DNA of 53,731 nucleotides from CAZCQG01 sp964500775 (lineage in GTDB: Bacteria > Campylobacterota > Campylobacteria > Campylobacterales > CAZCQG01), in assembly GCA_964500775.1 (NCBI GenBank), contig CAZCQG010000014.1:1-53731 (forward strand), given 5' to 3'. The first letter of the stretch is position 1. Each line of letters starts with the position of its first letter. The notes under the pieces are model-generated. The model made no database searches, was not told the DNA's origin, and worked only from the letters and a program-made list of their open reading frames with translations. The translations under genes were made by a program, and so were the position numbers. This document shows positions 43,606 through 52,399 of the stretch, piece after piece.

Positions 43606-44481
43606 ATGACTTTCAAAGAGCTTGGATTCTTCTACAAACTCTGCGAGAATCCACAAGTCTCCCAAGCCGCCGCAGAGCTTGGCATCAGTCAGTCGGCGGT
43701 ATCGCTGGCTATAAAGTCGCTAGAAAACAAACTCGGAGAATCGCTCTTTGATAGAATGGGGAAAAAGCTCATCCTCAATGAGCGCGGGAGATTCTTTTAC
43801 GAAAAAACATATCCCCATTTTCTCGCTCTCAAAGATTCCAAAAATCTCTTCCTAAAAAACAAGATCGCAGGCTCCATAAAAGTAGCCGCCAGCAAGACCA
43901 TCGCCAACTATCTCATGCCTCAAATCTACTACGATTTTCTCTCGCGTTTTGATCAAGTACGCCTCACCGCACTCTCGCTAAACTCCGCCGAGATCATCAA
44001 AAAAGTCCTCGATTCTAAGCTTGATCTAGGCATCATCGAGACCGAATGCAAAGAGCAAAACCTAGAAAAAATCAAACTCGCAGAAGACGAACTCATCCTC
44101 ATCACAAGCGATAAATCTTACAAAAAAGAGTGCTACATCGACGAGATAGACAAACGCTGGATTATGCGAGAAAGCGGCTCGGGGACGCGGGACGTATTTA
44201 TGCAAGCTCTAGGAGAGCACGCCAAAAGTATCAAAATTTTTATGGAACTCTACGACTTCGAGGAGATAAAAAAGGTACTCCTCCACAACAAAAACACCCT
44301 CACCGTCACCTCAAAAGTGAGCGTCAAAGAGGAGCTAGAATCGGAAAAGCTTTTTGAAGTGCGATTAAAAAATATCCGATTCCAACGGGAGTTTTATTGC
44401 ATCTATCGCAAGGATAAGGCTTTTACGACGCTTTTGGAAACGTTTGTAGAGTTTATGCGAGAGCGGTTTGCTGCGTTATAA
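43606..44481 (+). CDS. LysR-family transcriptional regulator
   Basis: A 291-residue regulator. The N-terminal winged helix-turn-helix (FYKLCENPQVSQAAAELGIS, QSAVSLAIKSLENKLGESLF) is followed by a periplasmic-binding-like effector domain. Of two ATGs six bases apart I choose the second because AAGGA is at proper distance. It is divergent from the YeiH-family gene and probably controls it from the AT-rich 101-base spacer. By analogy with YeiE it could answer to sulfite or another anion, which is inference. Confidence 0.9.
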   Translation: MTFKELGFFYKLCENPQVSQAAAELGISQSAVSLAIKSLENKLGESLFDRMGKKLILNERGRFFYEKTYPHFLALKDSKNLFLKNKIAGSIKVAASKTIANYLMPQIYYDFLSRFDQVRLTALSLNSAEIIKKVLDSKLDLGIIETECKEQNLEKIKLAEDELILITSDKSYKKECYIDEIDKRWIMRESGSGTRDVFMQALGEHAKSIKIFMELYDFEEIKKVLLHNKNTLTVTSKVSVKEELESEKLFEVRLKNIRFQREFYCIYRKDKAFTTLLETFVEFMRERFAAL

Positions 44482-44485
44482 AAAT

Positions 44486-44515
44486 GGATTCTAAAGTAAA
44501 AAACAGTTAGAATCC
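44486..44515. repeat. 9-bp perfect inverted repeat upstream of ilvC
   Basis: GGATTCTAA (44486-44494) and TTAGAATCC (44507-44515) with a 12-base A-rich spacer lie 5 bases after the lysR stop and 39 bases before the ilvC ATG. No T-run follows, so an operator for ilvC or an mRNA end is as likely as a terminator. Confidence 0.55.
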
Positions 44516-44554
44516 GCGAAACTTCAAACTAAAATCATAGCAAAGGAACACACA

Positions 44555-45577
44555 ATGGCATTGACCGTATATTACGACAAAGACTGCGATTTAAGCATTA
44601 TTAGAAGCAAAAAAGTAACTATTTGCGGCTTCGGAAGCCAAGGACATGCGCATGCAGAAAACCTACGAGATAGCGGCGTGGACGTGACCATCGGCTTATA
44701 TAAAGGCGGAAAATCTTGGGCAAAAGCCGAAGCGAAGGGGTTTAAGGTAGCAGAGGTCGCAGAAGCGGTAAAAAGCGCGGATGTGGTGATGATACTCCTC
44801 CCTGATGAATTCCAAGCGGATGTTTACAATGAATCTATCAAAGACAACCTCAAAGCGGGAGCGGCGTTGGCGTTTTCACACGGATTTAACATCCACTTCG
44901 GACAAATCCAGCCAAGAGCCGACATCGATGTTATTATGATCGCTCCAAAAGCACCGGGACACACCGTACGGAGCGAATTTGTACGAGGCGGCGGGATTCC
45001 CGACCTTATCGCTATACACCAAGACGTAAGCGGCAACGCGAAAAATATCGCTCTTAGCTATGCAAGTGGCGTAGGCGGCGGTAGAAGCGGTATCATCGAG
45101 ACGACATTCAAAGACGAAACCGAAACCGATCTCTTCGGGGAACAAGCCGTGCTTTGCGGCGGTATAAGCGCGCTTATCCAAGCAGGATTTGAGACGCTTG
45201 TAGAGGCAGGGTATCCTGAAGAAATGGCGTATTTTGAGTGCTTGCACGAAACAAAACTCATCGTTGACTTGATATTTGAAGGGGGTATCGCGGATATGAG
45301 ATACTCTATCTCAAATACAGCAGAATACGGCGATATGGTGAGCGGACCAAGGGTCATCAACGATGAATCTAAAAAACAAATGAAAGAGATTCTTAAAGAG
45401 ATTCAAAACGGCAGATTCGCCAAAGATTTCATCCTAGAGAGAAAAGCGGGTTATGCGAGAATGAACGCAGAGCGAAGAAACCTCGCAAACCACCCTATCG
45501 AAAAAACGGGTGCGAGACTACGAGCAATGATGCCTTGGATCAAAGCCAACAAAATCGTCGATCAAGACAAAAACTAA
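44555..45577 (+). CDS. ilvC: ketol-acid reductoisomerase
   Basis: A 340-residue class I enzyme, the usual length, for the second step of valine and isoleucine synthesis. The Rossmann motif ICGFGSQGHAHAENLRDSG is followed by PDEFQADVY, GHTVRSEFVRGGGIPDL, the Mg-binding DLFGEQAVLCGG and the C-terminal helical domain. SD AAAGGA is present. It heads a row of genes in the same direction (minD, minE, deacetylase), but 19 bases with a clear ribosome-binding site separate it from minD. Confidence 0.97.
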   Translation: MALTVYYDKDCDLSIIRSKKVTICGFGSQGHAHAENLRDSGVDVTIGLYKGGKSWAKAEAKGFKVAEVAEAVKSADVVMILLPDEFQADVYNESIKDNLKAGAALAFSHGFNIHFGQIQPRADIDVIMIAPKAPGHTVRSEFVRGGGIPDLIAIHQDVSGNAKNIALSYASGVGGGRSGIIETTFKDETETDLFGEQAVLCGGISALIQAGFETLVEAGYPEEMAYFECLHETKLIVDLIFEGGIADMRYSISNTAEYGDMVSGPRVINDESKKQMKEILKEIQNGRFAKDFILERKAGYARMNAERRNLANHPIEKTGARLRAMMPWIKANKIVDQDKN

Positions 45578-45596
45578 TTATTAAGGAAAATATAGA

Positions 45597-46397
45597 ATGG
45601 GAACAGTCATCACCGTCACATCGGGCAAAGGTGGTGTAGGCAAATCCACCACGGCGGCTAACGTCGCGGTAGGAATTGCTAGAGAGGGGAAAAAAGTCGT
45701 CGTCGTAGATTTTGACATCGGTCTTCGGAATCTCGATATGATTCTAGGACTAGAAAACCGTATCGTCTATGATGTCGTAGACGTGATGGACAAAAAATGC
45801 AACCTCTCTCAAGCTCTCATCAATGATAAAAAAATAAAGACGCTCTACTTTCTCCCCGCCAGTCAGTCAAAAGATAAAAACTGCCTAGACAAAGAGAAAG
45901 TACGTGACCTCATCGATCGTCTTAAAGGGGAGTTTGAATATATCCTCTTAGATTCTCCCGCAGGTATCGAAGGGGGATTTGAACACTCGATATTCCTTGC
46001 CGATCGCACGCTCATCGTCACTACGCCCGAAGTGAGTGCCGTGCGTGATGCCGATAGAGTTATCGGCATCATCGATGCAAAAAGCGAAAAAGCGATCAAG
46101 GGCGAAGAGGTGCTAAAACATATTATCATCAACCGCTTGAAACCTGAAATGGTAGAAAAAGGGGATATGCTAAGTATCGATGACGTGTTGAAGATCCTCG
46201 CCCTCCCGTTAATCGGCGTCGTCCCCGAAGACCCAAAAGTGGTTAGCTCCACAAATACGGGGGAGCCGGTGATACACGATAGCAAAAGCGATAGCGGCAA
46301 CGCATACGGCAGAATCTGTAAACGAATCTTAGGCGAGGAGTTGGAGTTTCCCGAGTTTAAAAGTAAAAAGGGGATCTTTAAAAGGCTCTTCTCATGA
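45597..46397 (+). CDS. minD: septum-site determining ATPase MinD
   Basis: A 266-residue deviant Walker ATPase (GKGGVGKSTTAANVAVG at about 9-25, DFDIGLRNLDMILG, LDSPAGIEGG) with a C-terminal amphipathic membrane-targeting helix (KKGIFKRLFS). With MinC and MinE it keeps division away from the poles. No minC is next to it. It overlaps minE by 4 bases. Confidence 0.97.
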   Translation: MGTVITVTSGKGGVGKSTTAANVAVGIAREGKKVVVVDFDIGLRNLDMILGLENRIVYDVVDVMDKKCNLSQALINDKKIKTLYFLPASQSKDKNCLDKEKVRDLIDRLKGEFEYILLDSPAGIEGGFEHSIFLADRTLIVTTPEVSAVRDADRVIGIIDAKSEKAIKGEEVLKHIIINRLKPEMVEKGDMLSIDDVLKILALPLIGVVPEDPKVVSSTNTGEPVIHDSKSDSGNAYGRICKRILGEELEFPEFKSKKGIFKRLFS

Positions 46398-46633
46398 GCT
46401 TTCTCTCCAAAATCTTCAAAAAAGAAGAGACTCCCGCAAATAAAGCTTTCGGCAGACTAAAAACGATCCTAGAGATCGAACGTGCCGAGGGGAATCTCCC
46501 ATGGCTGGACGATATGCGCGAAGACATCCTTCAAGTCGTCAAGAAATACGCCAAAGTGCACGACGTACAAATCAGAACCGGACAAAATCAAAACATAAGC
46601 TCGATCGAAGTCGAGATACAACTCGGAAGATAG
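46394..46633 (+). CDS. minE: cell-division topological specificity factor MinE
   Basis: A 79-residue MinE. The N-terminal part SFLSKIFKKEETPANKAFGR and KTILEIERA carries the MinD-binding helix, and the C-terminal part KKYAKVHDVQIRTGQNQNIS forms the dimer domain. It stimulates MinD ATPase and drives pole-to-pole oscillation. Coupled to minD by a 4-base overlap. Confidence 0.93.
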   Translation: MSFLSKIFKKEETPANKAFGRLKTILEIERAEGNLPWLDDMREDILQVVKKYAKVHDVQIRTGQNQNISSIEVEIQLGR

Positions 46634-46639
46634 GGATTT

Positions 46640-47749
46640 TTGAAAAAAAAGAGAAGAAAACCGCGAGTTAGAAAACAACGGCAATTTTTCGCGAAATCGT
46701 ACTTTAATCCGTTGCTGTTTTCTCTTGCGGTTATCTCCCTTTTTGCTTTCACGATTCTCTACTATATATATAAAGAGCGGCAATCTTCCCTCAAAGAACT
46801 CGCACAAACTCGGCAAAGTACCGACACGCCTTCTCTCTCAAAAAAAAATGAACACCTTATCCAAGAACTAGAAAAATCGATCCAAGAAGGGCTAGCGCAA
46901 AATTCGGTGCTCGATCGCGAAAAGAACGGTACCGATACTGCTGCAAAAAGTACCCTCTCGGAGCTTTCAAAACCGTTGCCGTTGCCGCCGAAAAATATCG
47001 ATCTTGAAAAAATCACCGATGAAAAAAGCGTAGTAAGCGAAGTCAAAGAGGAGATCAAGCCCGCAAAGCCTCCCGTACGTTTCGACACAACAAAACCAAA
47101 GCTCGTCCTCATCATCGATGACGTAAGCTACGACTATCAAATGAAAAGTATTTTAAATATCGATCTTGCCATCACGCCCTCTATTTTACCGCCCACAAAA
47201 AGGCATCCAAATAGCGATAAAATCGCAAAAATCGCAAATGAATATATGGTACACCTCCCGTTAGAAGCGATGGATTTCAACTCCCCCGAAGACAAAACGC
47301 TTAAGGTGGGAGATTCTGCCGAAACAATCGAGAAACGGATAAGAGAGATTAAAACGATGTTCCCAAGCGTACGCTACATCAACGGTCATACCGGCTCAAA
47401 ATTTACCTCCGATCTTGGTTCGATGGAAAAACTTTTAACGATCCTCAAAAAATACGGCATCCACTACATCGATTCTCGTACCACGCCGTACACAAAAGCA
47501 GATGAAGCCGCAAAAGAGCTTGGCTTGCACATATCAAAAAGAGATGTCTTTATCGACAACAAACGAGATGAAAAATACATCCTCAATCAACTCAAAGAGG
47601 CGATATACAAAGCAAAGAAAAACGGCTTTGCGATCGCTATCGGTCATCCGCACAAAGAGACGCTAGAGACGATCAAAAAACATATCGATATTTTTGATGA
47701 TTTAGAAGTGATGTATGCTACGGATATACCAAAACTTCTAAATATGTAA
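46640..47749 (+). CDS. divergent polysaccharide deacetylase family protein
   Basis: A 369-residue protein with a basic N-terminus, one transmembrane helix near 30-50, a Lys/Glu/Pro-rich linker and a C-terminal divergent polysaccharide deacetylase domain from about 150. The domain has PKLVLIIDDVSYD, EYMVHLPLEAMDF, INGHTGSKFTSDL, YIDSRTTPYTKADEAA and AIAIGHPHKET. It would act outside the inner membrane on peptidoglycan or another polysaccharide; the substrate is unknown. The start is a TTG with GGGA upstream, 7 bases after the minE stop. Confidence 0.87.
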   Translation: MKKKRRKPRVRKQRQFFAKSYFNPLLFSLAVISLFAFTILYYIYKERQSSLKELAQTRQSTDTPSLSKKNEHLIQELEKSIQEGLAQNSVLDREKNGTDTAAKSTLSELSKPLPLPPKNIDLEKITDEKSVVSEVKEEIKPAKPPVRFDTTKPKLVLIIDDVSYDYQMKSILNIDLAITPSILPPTKRHPNSDKIAKIANEYMVHLPLEAMDFNSPEDKTLKVGDSAETIEKRIREIKTMFPSVRYINGHTGSKFTSDLGSMEKLLTILKKYGIHYIDSRTTPYTKADEAAKELGLHISKRDVFIDNKRDEKYILNQLKEAIYKAKKNGFAIAIGHPHKETLETIKKHIDIFDDLEVMYATDIPKLLNM

Positions 47750-47783
47750 GATAATTTTTACCTTTAATCATTTTTTAATTTTA

Positions 47784-47799
47784 GGAATATTTCTTGCTT
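47784..47799 (+). promoter_or_regulatory. sigma-54 promoter of the WD40/solenoid gene
   Basis: GGAATATTTCTTGCTT followed by TTTTT, with GG-N10-GC spacing, the same pattern as the three flagellar promoters in this window. The predicted start is near 47809, about 18 bases before the ATG at 47827. It lies in the 65-base spacer after the deacetylase gene. Confidence 0.82.
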
Positions 47800-47826
47800 T
47801 TTTTATAAAAAAAATTGAGCGGGAAA

Positions 47827-49959
47827 ATGCTACATACTCTAAAAAAGATAACCTTTCAGCATAGCATCCTTAGTATAGAAAAATGCGGCAAGCTCTTTTA
47901 TGTCCTAGATTCGGGCTATTGGCTCCATATTATCCAAGAAGAAAATCTCCAGCTTATACGCTCGTTCAACCTCGTCAAAGAGTATCCTCTGATGCACAAA
48001 TACGCAAACTCCACCTCGGTATCAAAGCAAAACAAATTTTTTATTCCGCTTCTAGGGACAAAAAAAGGTGTTGTTATTGAGCTTGATGGAGGACTCAAGA
48101 AAAAAGGGGTCGTTGATTGGCACGAAGGGGATATAGAATCCGCCTCCTTCTCCTCTGACGGAAAATATCTAGCTACGGGCGGAAGTGACGGGCGTACATA
48201 TATTTTTGATGCTCAAAAGGTTTCACTCATCACTTCTCTCCCTCCGAGACCCGACTATATTTGCGATTTGACGTTTTCAAAAAAATGCGACAAGCTCGCT
48301 TGTAGCGGCTTTGACAAATACGTCGTCATCTACGACATCGCCGTCAACAGAATCACAAACGTCATCAAAGCACCCGACGTACCCGAAAAAACGAAGTTTT
48401 TCGATAACGATAAATATCTCTATCTCGTACTACGAAACGGTGGATCATTGATTTATGACCTCAACTATAAAAAGATACTCTCTACCGAAAATATCTTCAG
48501 CACTTGGCCCTCCTACGCCGACATCTCTCCTGATAATAAATTTGCCGTAGTGGGCAGCAGAAGCGATGCACTCTATGCCGTAAAGCTCGAAGATAATTCA
48601 AGAGTGCTCGACATCAAGCTCGAATATAGCGGTGTAGCATCCATCAAGTTTTTTGACAATATTTTAGCGATAGGTACCGTGGATGGGAGTTTGATATTTA
48701 TCGACTACAAAATAGGGGACGCAGAGTTCGTAAAATTTTTGGAAGAGAAAAACTTCCCGCAAGCACGAGAACGCGTCAATAAGAATCTCTTTTTATCGAT
48801 ACACCCTATGATGAAGGTTTTTGACGACGAATGGCCGGGGATATTGAAAAAAGCGATAGAGATGCTCAATGAAAATAGACTCGATGAGGCGATACTCTTT
48901 ACCGACCCCTTCACGGTCGATAAATCAAAGAAAAAAGAGTTTGATTTCTATCTCTCGCAAAAAAGTATCGTCGGCTCTTTTGTCGAAGCGGTGTCAAAAA
49001 GAGAATTTCAAAAAGCGTTCGAGCTCTCTTTGCAGAATCGCTTCTTGATGAAGACATTGGCATACGAAGCATACGAAAAAGAGTGGTTGCGCTCATTTAA
49101 CACCGCTAAAAAACTCCTCGAAGAGGATGCGCTCCATAATACGAAAATAGCCCAAAACACCCTCAAGCCTTTTGAGATGACCGATAAAAAAGAGATCATC
49201 GCGATGCTGCTCAAAAACACGCAGATTTTCACCCAAGCCGAAGAGTTGATAAAGCAAAGGAAATTTAAAAACTATTTCGATGTCGTCGCGAAGTTCCCAT
49301 TTCTCGAAGATACCGATTTGTATAAAAAAGTGATCTCGCTTAGCGATAAATTCTTCGATGAATTTAATACGCTAGAGCAAAACGGCGAATACGAACAAGC
49401 ACTCGAAAAAGCGAAATTCCTCTCCGATTTTCCAAATCACAAAAAAGCGATCAAAGACCGCCTCATCATCATGGCGGCAAAAGAGAAATTTATCGACGCA
49501 GTCAATAAACACAACGTCAAACTCGCCTACGAACTCTTGGATAAAAACGAGATATTGCGCGGACTAAGTGCGTTTATGAAACTCAAAGAGGATTTTGAAG
49601 AGCGCTACAATAACTCCCTCATCTACGCCGAACAAGGGAATCCGAAAAAAACTATGCTCTCGCTCTCGACCTATATGGAGATACGCTATTGGATAGATAG
49701 AATCTCTATTTTGATGAAAAAAGCGTACCTCGCGGAGATGAAGCAAAATATCGGCAGAAGCGATGTAAACTGGAATATTACGCTGAAGCGCTATATCGAT
49801 AGATTTGGCAAGGATGACGAGATAAAAAAACTCGTCAAATCCGATGCTCCTTTGCAAGAAGAGCTAGAGAAGATTCCCGGCGAAGGGGATAAGGGCGGCT
49901 ACAAAAGGAAGAACTTCTTAGATTCTATTCTTGTCGAAAACGCAGGAGCAAATGAGTAG
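47827..49959 (+). CDS. WD40 beta-propeller plus alpha-solenoid protein, unknown function
   Basis: A 710-residue cytoplasmic protein with no signal peptide or membrane segment. Residues about 1-300 contain WD40-like repeats (SFSSDGKYLATGGSDGRTYI, KKCDKLACSGFDKYVVIYDI, SPDNKFAVVGSRSDALYAV, DNILAIGTVDGSLIFIDY). From about 300 to 690 the sequence is helical with TPR-like pairs (NENRLDEAILFTD, QNGEYEQALEKAKFLSDFP) and a charged tail. I do not recognise a named family. I start at the ATG at 47827; a TTG 12 bases earlier is in frame. A sigma-54 promoter precedes it, so it may belong to the flagellar regulon. It overlaps dprA by 8 bases. Confidence 0.88.
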   Translation: MLHTLKKITFQHSILSIEKCGKLFYVLDSGYWLHIIQEENLQLIRSFNLVKEYPLMHKYANSTSVSKQNKFFIPLLGTKKGVVIELDGGLKKKGVVDWHEGDIESASFSSDGKYLATGGSDGRTYIFDAQKVSLITSLPPRPDYICDLTFSKKCDKLACSGFDKYVVIYDIAVNRITNVIKAPDVPEKTKFFDNDKYLYLVLRNGGSLIYDLNYKKILSTENIFSTWPSYADISPDNKFAVVGSRSDALYAVKLEDNSRVLDIKLEYSGVASIKFFDNILAIGTVDGSLIFIDYKIGDAEFVKFLEEKNFPQARERVNKNLFLSIHPMMKVFDDEWPGILKKAIEMLNENRLDEAILFTDPFTVDKSKKKEFDFYLSQKSIVGSFVEAVSKREFQKAFELSLQNRFLMKTLAYEAYEKEWLRSFNTAKKLLEEDALHNTKIAQNTLKPFEMTDKKEIIAMLLKNTQIFTQAEELIKQRKFKNYFDVVAKFPFLEDTDLYKKVISLSDKFFDEFNTLEQNGEYEQALEKAKFLSDFPNHKKAIKDRLIIMAAKEKFIDAVNKHNVKLAYELLDKNEILRGLSAFMKLKEDFEERYNNSLIYAEQGNPKKTMLSLSTYMEIRYWIDRISILMKKAYLAEMKQNIGRSDVNWNITLKRYIDRFGKDDEIKKLVKSDAPLQEELEKIPGEGDKGGYKRKNFLDSILVENAGANE

Positions 49960-50722
49960 ACTCTCGCAGATTCCACCCTCATTACAAACACTCTCTCCCG
50001 CAATAAAATCGCTGTACTATAAAGGCGATCTAGGATTGCTTCAAAAACGGATAATCAGTATCGTCGGAGCGAGACGCGCAAGCAACTATGCCAAAGATAT
50101 GACGTATCTCCTCGCAAAAAAATTGGCACAAAAAGGTTTTGTCATAGCTAGCGGAGGAGCTATGGGGATAGATGCGAAAGCACACGAAGGGGCATTTCCG
50201 CACACCATCGGAATCTTTGCCAACTCACTCGATGCGATATATCCAAGCTCCAATAAAAACCTCATCGAAAGAATCTACGCCTCGGCTTTGGCGCTTAGTG
50301 AACAAGAGAGCGGATATTTACCCCAAAGATACGATTTTGTACTACGCAATAGAATCACCGTCGCACTCGGGGAAATCCTCATCATTAGCGAAGCCGACAT
50401 CAATAGCGGCTCGATGCGAAGTGCCGAATTTGCCCTAAAAAGCGGCAAAAAAATCTATGTATTGCCGCATAGGCTAGGTGAAAGCAGCGGTACAAACGCC
50501 CTTGTACGCGAAGGGAAAGCCGAGGCGATTTACGACATTGAGACATTCGTAGATTCTCTCGGAGGATGCGATGTATCGAGCGGAAACGACGACGCGCTTT
50601 TGCGCTTTTGCGAATCTTCCCCGTTTCTTGATAGCGTCGTAGCGACTTTCGGTGAAAAGGTTTTTGAATACGAAATAGAAGGGCTTGTCGCTATCATCGA
50701 TGGGAGGGTAAAAGTCGTATGA
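49952..50722 (+). CDS. dprA: DNA-processing protein DprA
   Basis: A 256-residue DprA consisting of the Rossmann-like core (IISIVGARRASNYAKD, IASGGAMGIDAKAHEGA, QRYDFVLRNRITVALGE, GSMRSAEFALKSGKKIYVLP, SSGTNALVREGKAEAI). It lacks a SAM domain, as in other Campylobacterota. DprA loads RecA on incoming single strands during natural transformation. The ATG at 49952 has AGGAG 4 bases upstream and lies within the end of the WD40/solenoid gene, so the two are coupled. It overlaps ruvX by 4 bases. Confidence 0.93.
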   Translation: MSRLSQIPPSLQTLSPAIKSLYYKGDLGLLQKRIISIVGARRASNYAKDMTYLLAKKLAQKGFVIASGGAMGIDAKAHEGAFPHTIGIFANSLDAIYPSSNKNLIERIYASALALSEQESGYLPQRYDFVLRNRITVALGEILIISEADINSGSMRSAEFALKSGKKIYVLPHRLGESSGTNALVREGKAEAIYDIETFVDSLGGCDVSSGNDDALLRFCESSPFLDSVVATFGEKVFEYEIEGLVAIIDGRVKVV

Positions 50723-51114
50723 ATAAGATTCTCGCCCTAGACGTCGGACTCAAGCGCATCGGCGTAGCACTCGGGGTGGAGGGCATCACGCTACCGCTGC
50801 CGCCTATTTTTAGAAAAAATAGAGATCAAGCAAGCAACGAAGTACGGAATCTGCTCCAAGAGCACACTATCGACACCCTCGTCGTAGGAATCCCAAAAGA
50901 GGGTGAGAGCAGTGAGGAGATGACGCGGCGTATCAAGCACTTCGTCAATCTGCTTAGCTTTGAGGGAGAGATAGTTTTCATCGACGAAAGCTTCAGTTCA
51001 TTCGAAGCCAAAGAGGAGAGCAAAGGAATCTTCCGTCATAAAAGCGACGGTAGAATCGATTCCCTTGCGGCAAAAGTCATTTTAGAACGCTATTATTCCT
51101 CGTTACATAAATAA
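50719..51114 (+). CDS. ruvX: Holliday junction resolvase-like protein RuvX (YqgF)
   Basis: A 131-residue RNase H-fold protein: ILALDVGLKRIGVALG holds the first catalytic Asp, DTLVVGIPKEGESSEEMTRR follows, and VFIDESFSSFEA has the catalytic Glu region. The C-terminus has RIDSLAAKVILERY with the last Asp. In E. coli, YqgF processes 16S rRNA precursor ends. A pairing with dprA is common in Campylobacterota. Confidence 0.92.
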   Translation: MNKILALDVGLKRIGVALGVEGITLPLPPIFRKNRDQASNEVRNLLQEHTIDTLVVGIPKEGESSEEMTRRIKHFVNLLSFEGEIVFIDESFSSFEAKEESKGIFRHKSDGRIDSLAAKVILERYYSSLHK

Positions 51115-51163
51115 TACAAACATAGAGTAAAATAACAAAAATCCCAATCACAAAGAGGTACGT

Positions 51164-52399
51164 ATGTTTAAAGTAGTAGTTATCGGGGGCGGATACGGCG
51201 GCATTTCGGCATTGAGAGAGCTTAGCAAGCGGAGCGATATAGAGATCACCCTCATCGACAAACACAGCTACCACAATCTCCAACCCGAGGTCTATGACTA
51301 CATCGCCAACAAAATCGATGCGGCAGATATGACAATTGATCTCATCACCTTTTGCAAAGGACTAGGGGCAAATGTCAACTTTTACAACAACCGCGTCACC
51401 GACATCGACTTTGAAAAAAATATCGTACATACCGAGGAGGGGAATAACTTCCCTTACGATCAAGTCATCATCGCCATCGGTGCTAGGACTTTTTTCCCGA
51501 GACAGCTCGAAGGGCTAGATAGGACAAACGACCTCAAAAAACTCCACAAAGCACTCAGCTTCAAACAAAAATTCGAATTTGAGATATTTAAAAAAATAGA
51601 CAACGAAGGGCGTGCGTGCGAGCAGTTCGACATCGTCGTCGTCGGTGCTGGTCTTAGCGGTGTGGAGATCGCCGCGGAGATGGCATATTATGCGAGCTAT
51701 ATTTTCAAAAAAGGGCTTTTTGCGTGTGATTATATGAGTATCCACCTCATTAGCGCGACCGATACGGTATTACCGGGGATGGATCCCTATCTCATAGAAA
51801 AAAGTACCGAACGCCTCAAAGAACTCAACGTCAACCTTATCACCGGAAAACATATGAGTCGCGCGGATGAAAACTTCGTCTATCTCAATGACGGCACAAA
51901 AATCAGACACTCCTTTATCATCTTTGCGGGGGGTATCGAAGCGGCGAATCTTACTAGCAAGTTTAATCTAGAGAAGAATCAAAGGGGGCAAATACTCACT
52001 GACGAATACGGTCGCGCAAAAGGGAAAAACAATGTTTTTGTTTGTGGGGATGTAATGAGCGGTGTGGATACGGACGGCAATCCCGCTCCCGCCACGGTAC
52101 AAATCGCATTGCAAACAGGGAAATACGCCGCGAAGAATGCGATAAATACCATCGACAGAAAAGAGTTGGTAAAATACCGATGCAAAAATCCCGGCGTGAT
52201 GATAGCGTTGGGCGGCAGATACGCTTGCGGAATGGTGGGTAAAAGTATTAAAATCAGCGGTTTATTCGCATTTATCGCCAAACATCTCATATTTTTCAAA
52301 TACAGAAAACCTTTGCAGATGATCTCCAAAAGAGGGTATTGCCGACTAAATATAAAGGGAAATACCGCAAAAGATGAATGCTCTAATCAGTGTCAGTGA
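51164..52399 (+). CDS. NDH-2-type NAD(P)H/FAD-dependent oxidoreductase
   Basis: A 411-residue flavoprotein. The FAD-binding VVVIGGGYGGISALRELSK is at the N-terminus, the second dinucleotide fold is IVVVGAGLSGVEIAAEMA (about 155), and the FAD-closing VFVCGDVMSG is near 295. The C-terminal part has hydrophobic residues able to touch the membrane. It most resembles type II NADH:quinone oxidoreductases, which pass electrons to quinone without pumping; a sulfide:quinone-type role is less likely because the usual catalytic Cys pair is not evident. It has its own ribosome-binding site (AGAGGT) and 49-base spacer. It overlaps purH by 26 bases. Confidence 0.85.
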   Translation: MFKVVVIGGGYGGISALRELSKRSDIEITLIDKHSYHNLQPEVYDYIANKIDAADMTIDLITFCKGLGANVNFYNNRVTDIDFEKNIVHTEEGNNFPYDQVIIAIGARTFFPRQLEGLDRTNDLKKLHKALSFKQKFEFEIFKKIDNEGRACEQFDIVVVGAGLSGVEIAAEMAYYASYIFKKGLFACDYMSIHLISATDTVLPGMDPYLIEKSTERLKELNVNLITGKHMSRADENFVYLNDGTKIRHSFIIFAGGIEAANLTSKFNLEKNQRGQILTDEYGRAKGKNNVFVCGDVMSGVDTDGNPAPATVQIALQTGKYAAKNAINTIDRKELVKYRCKNPGVMIALGGRYACGMVGKSIKISGLFAFIAKHLIFFKYRKPLQMISKRGYCRLNIKGNTAKDECSNQCQ

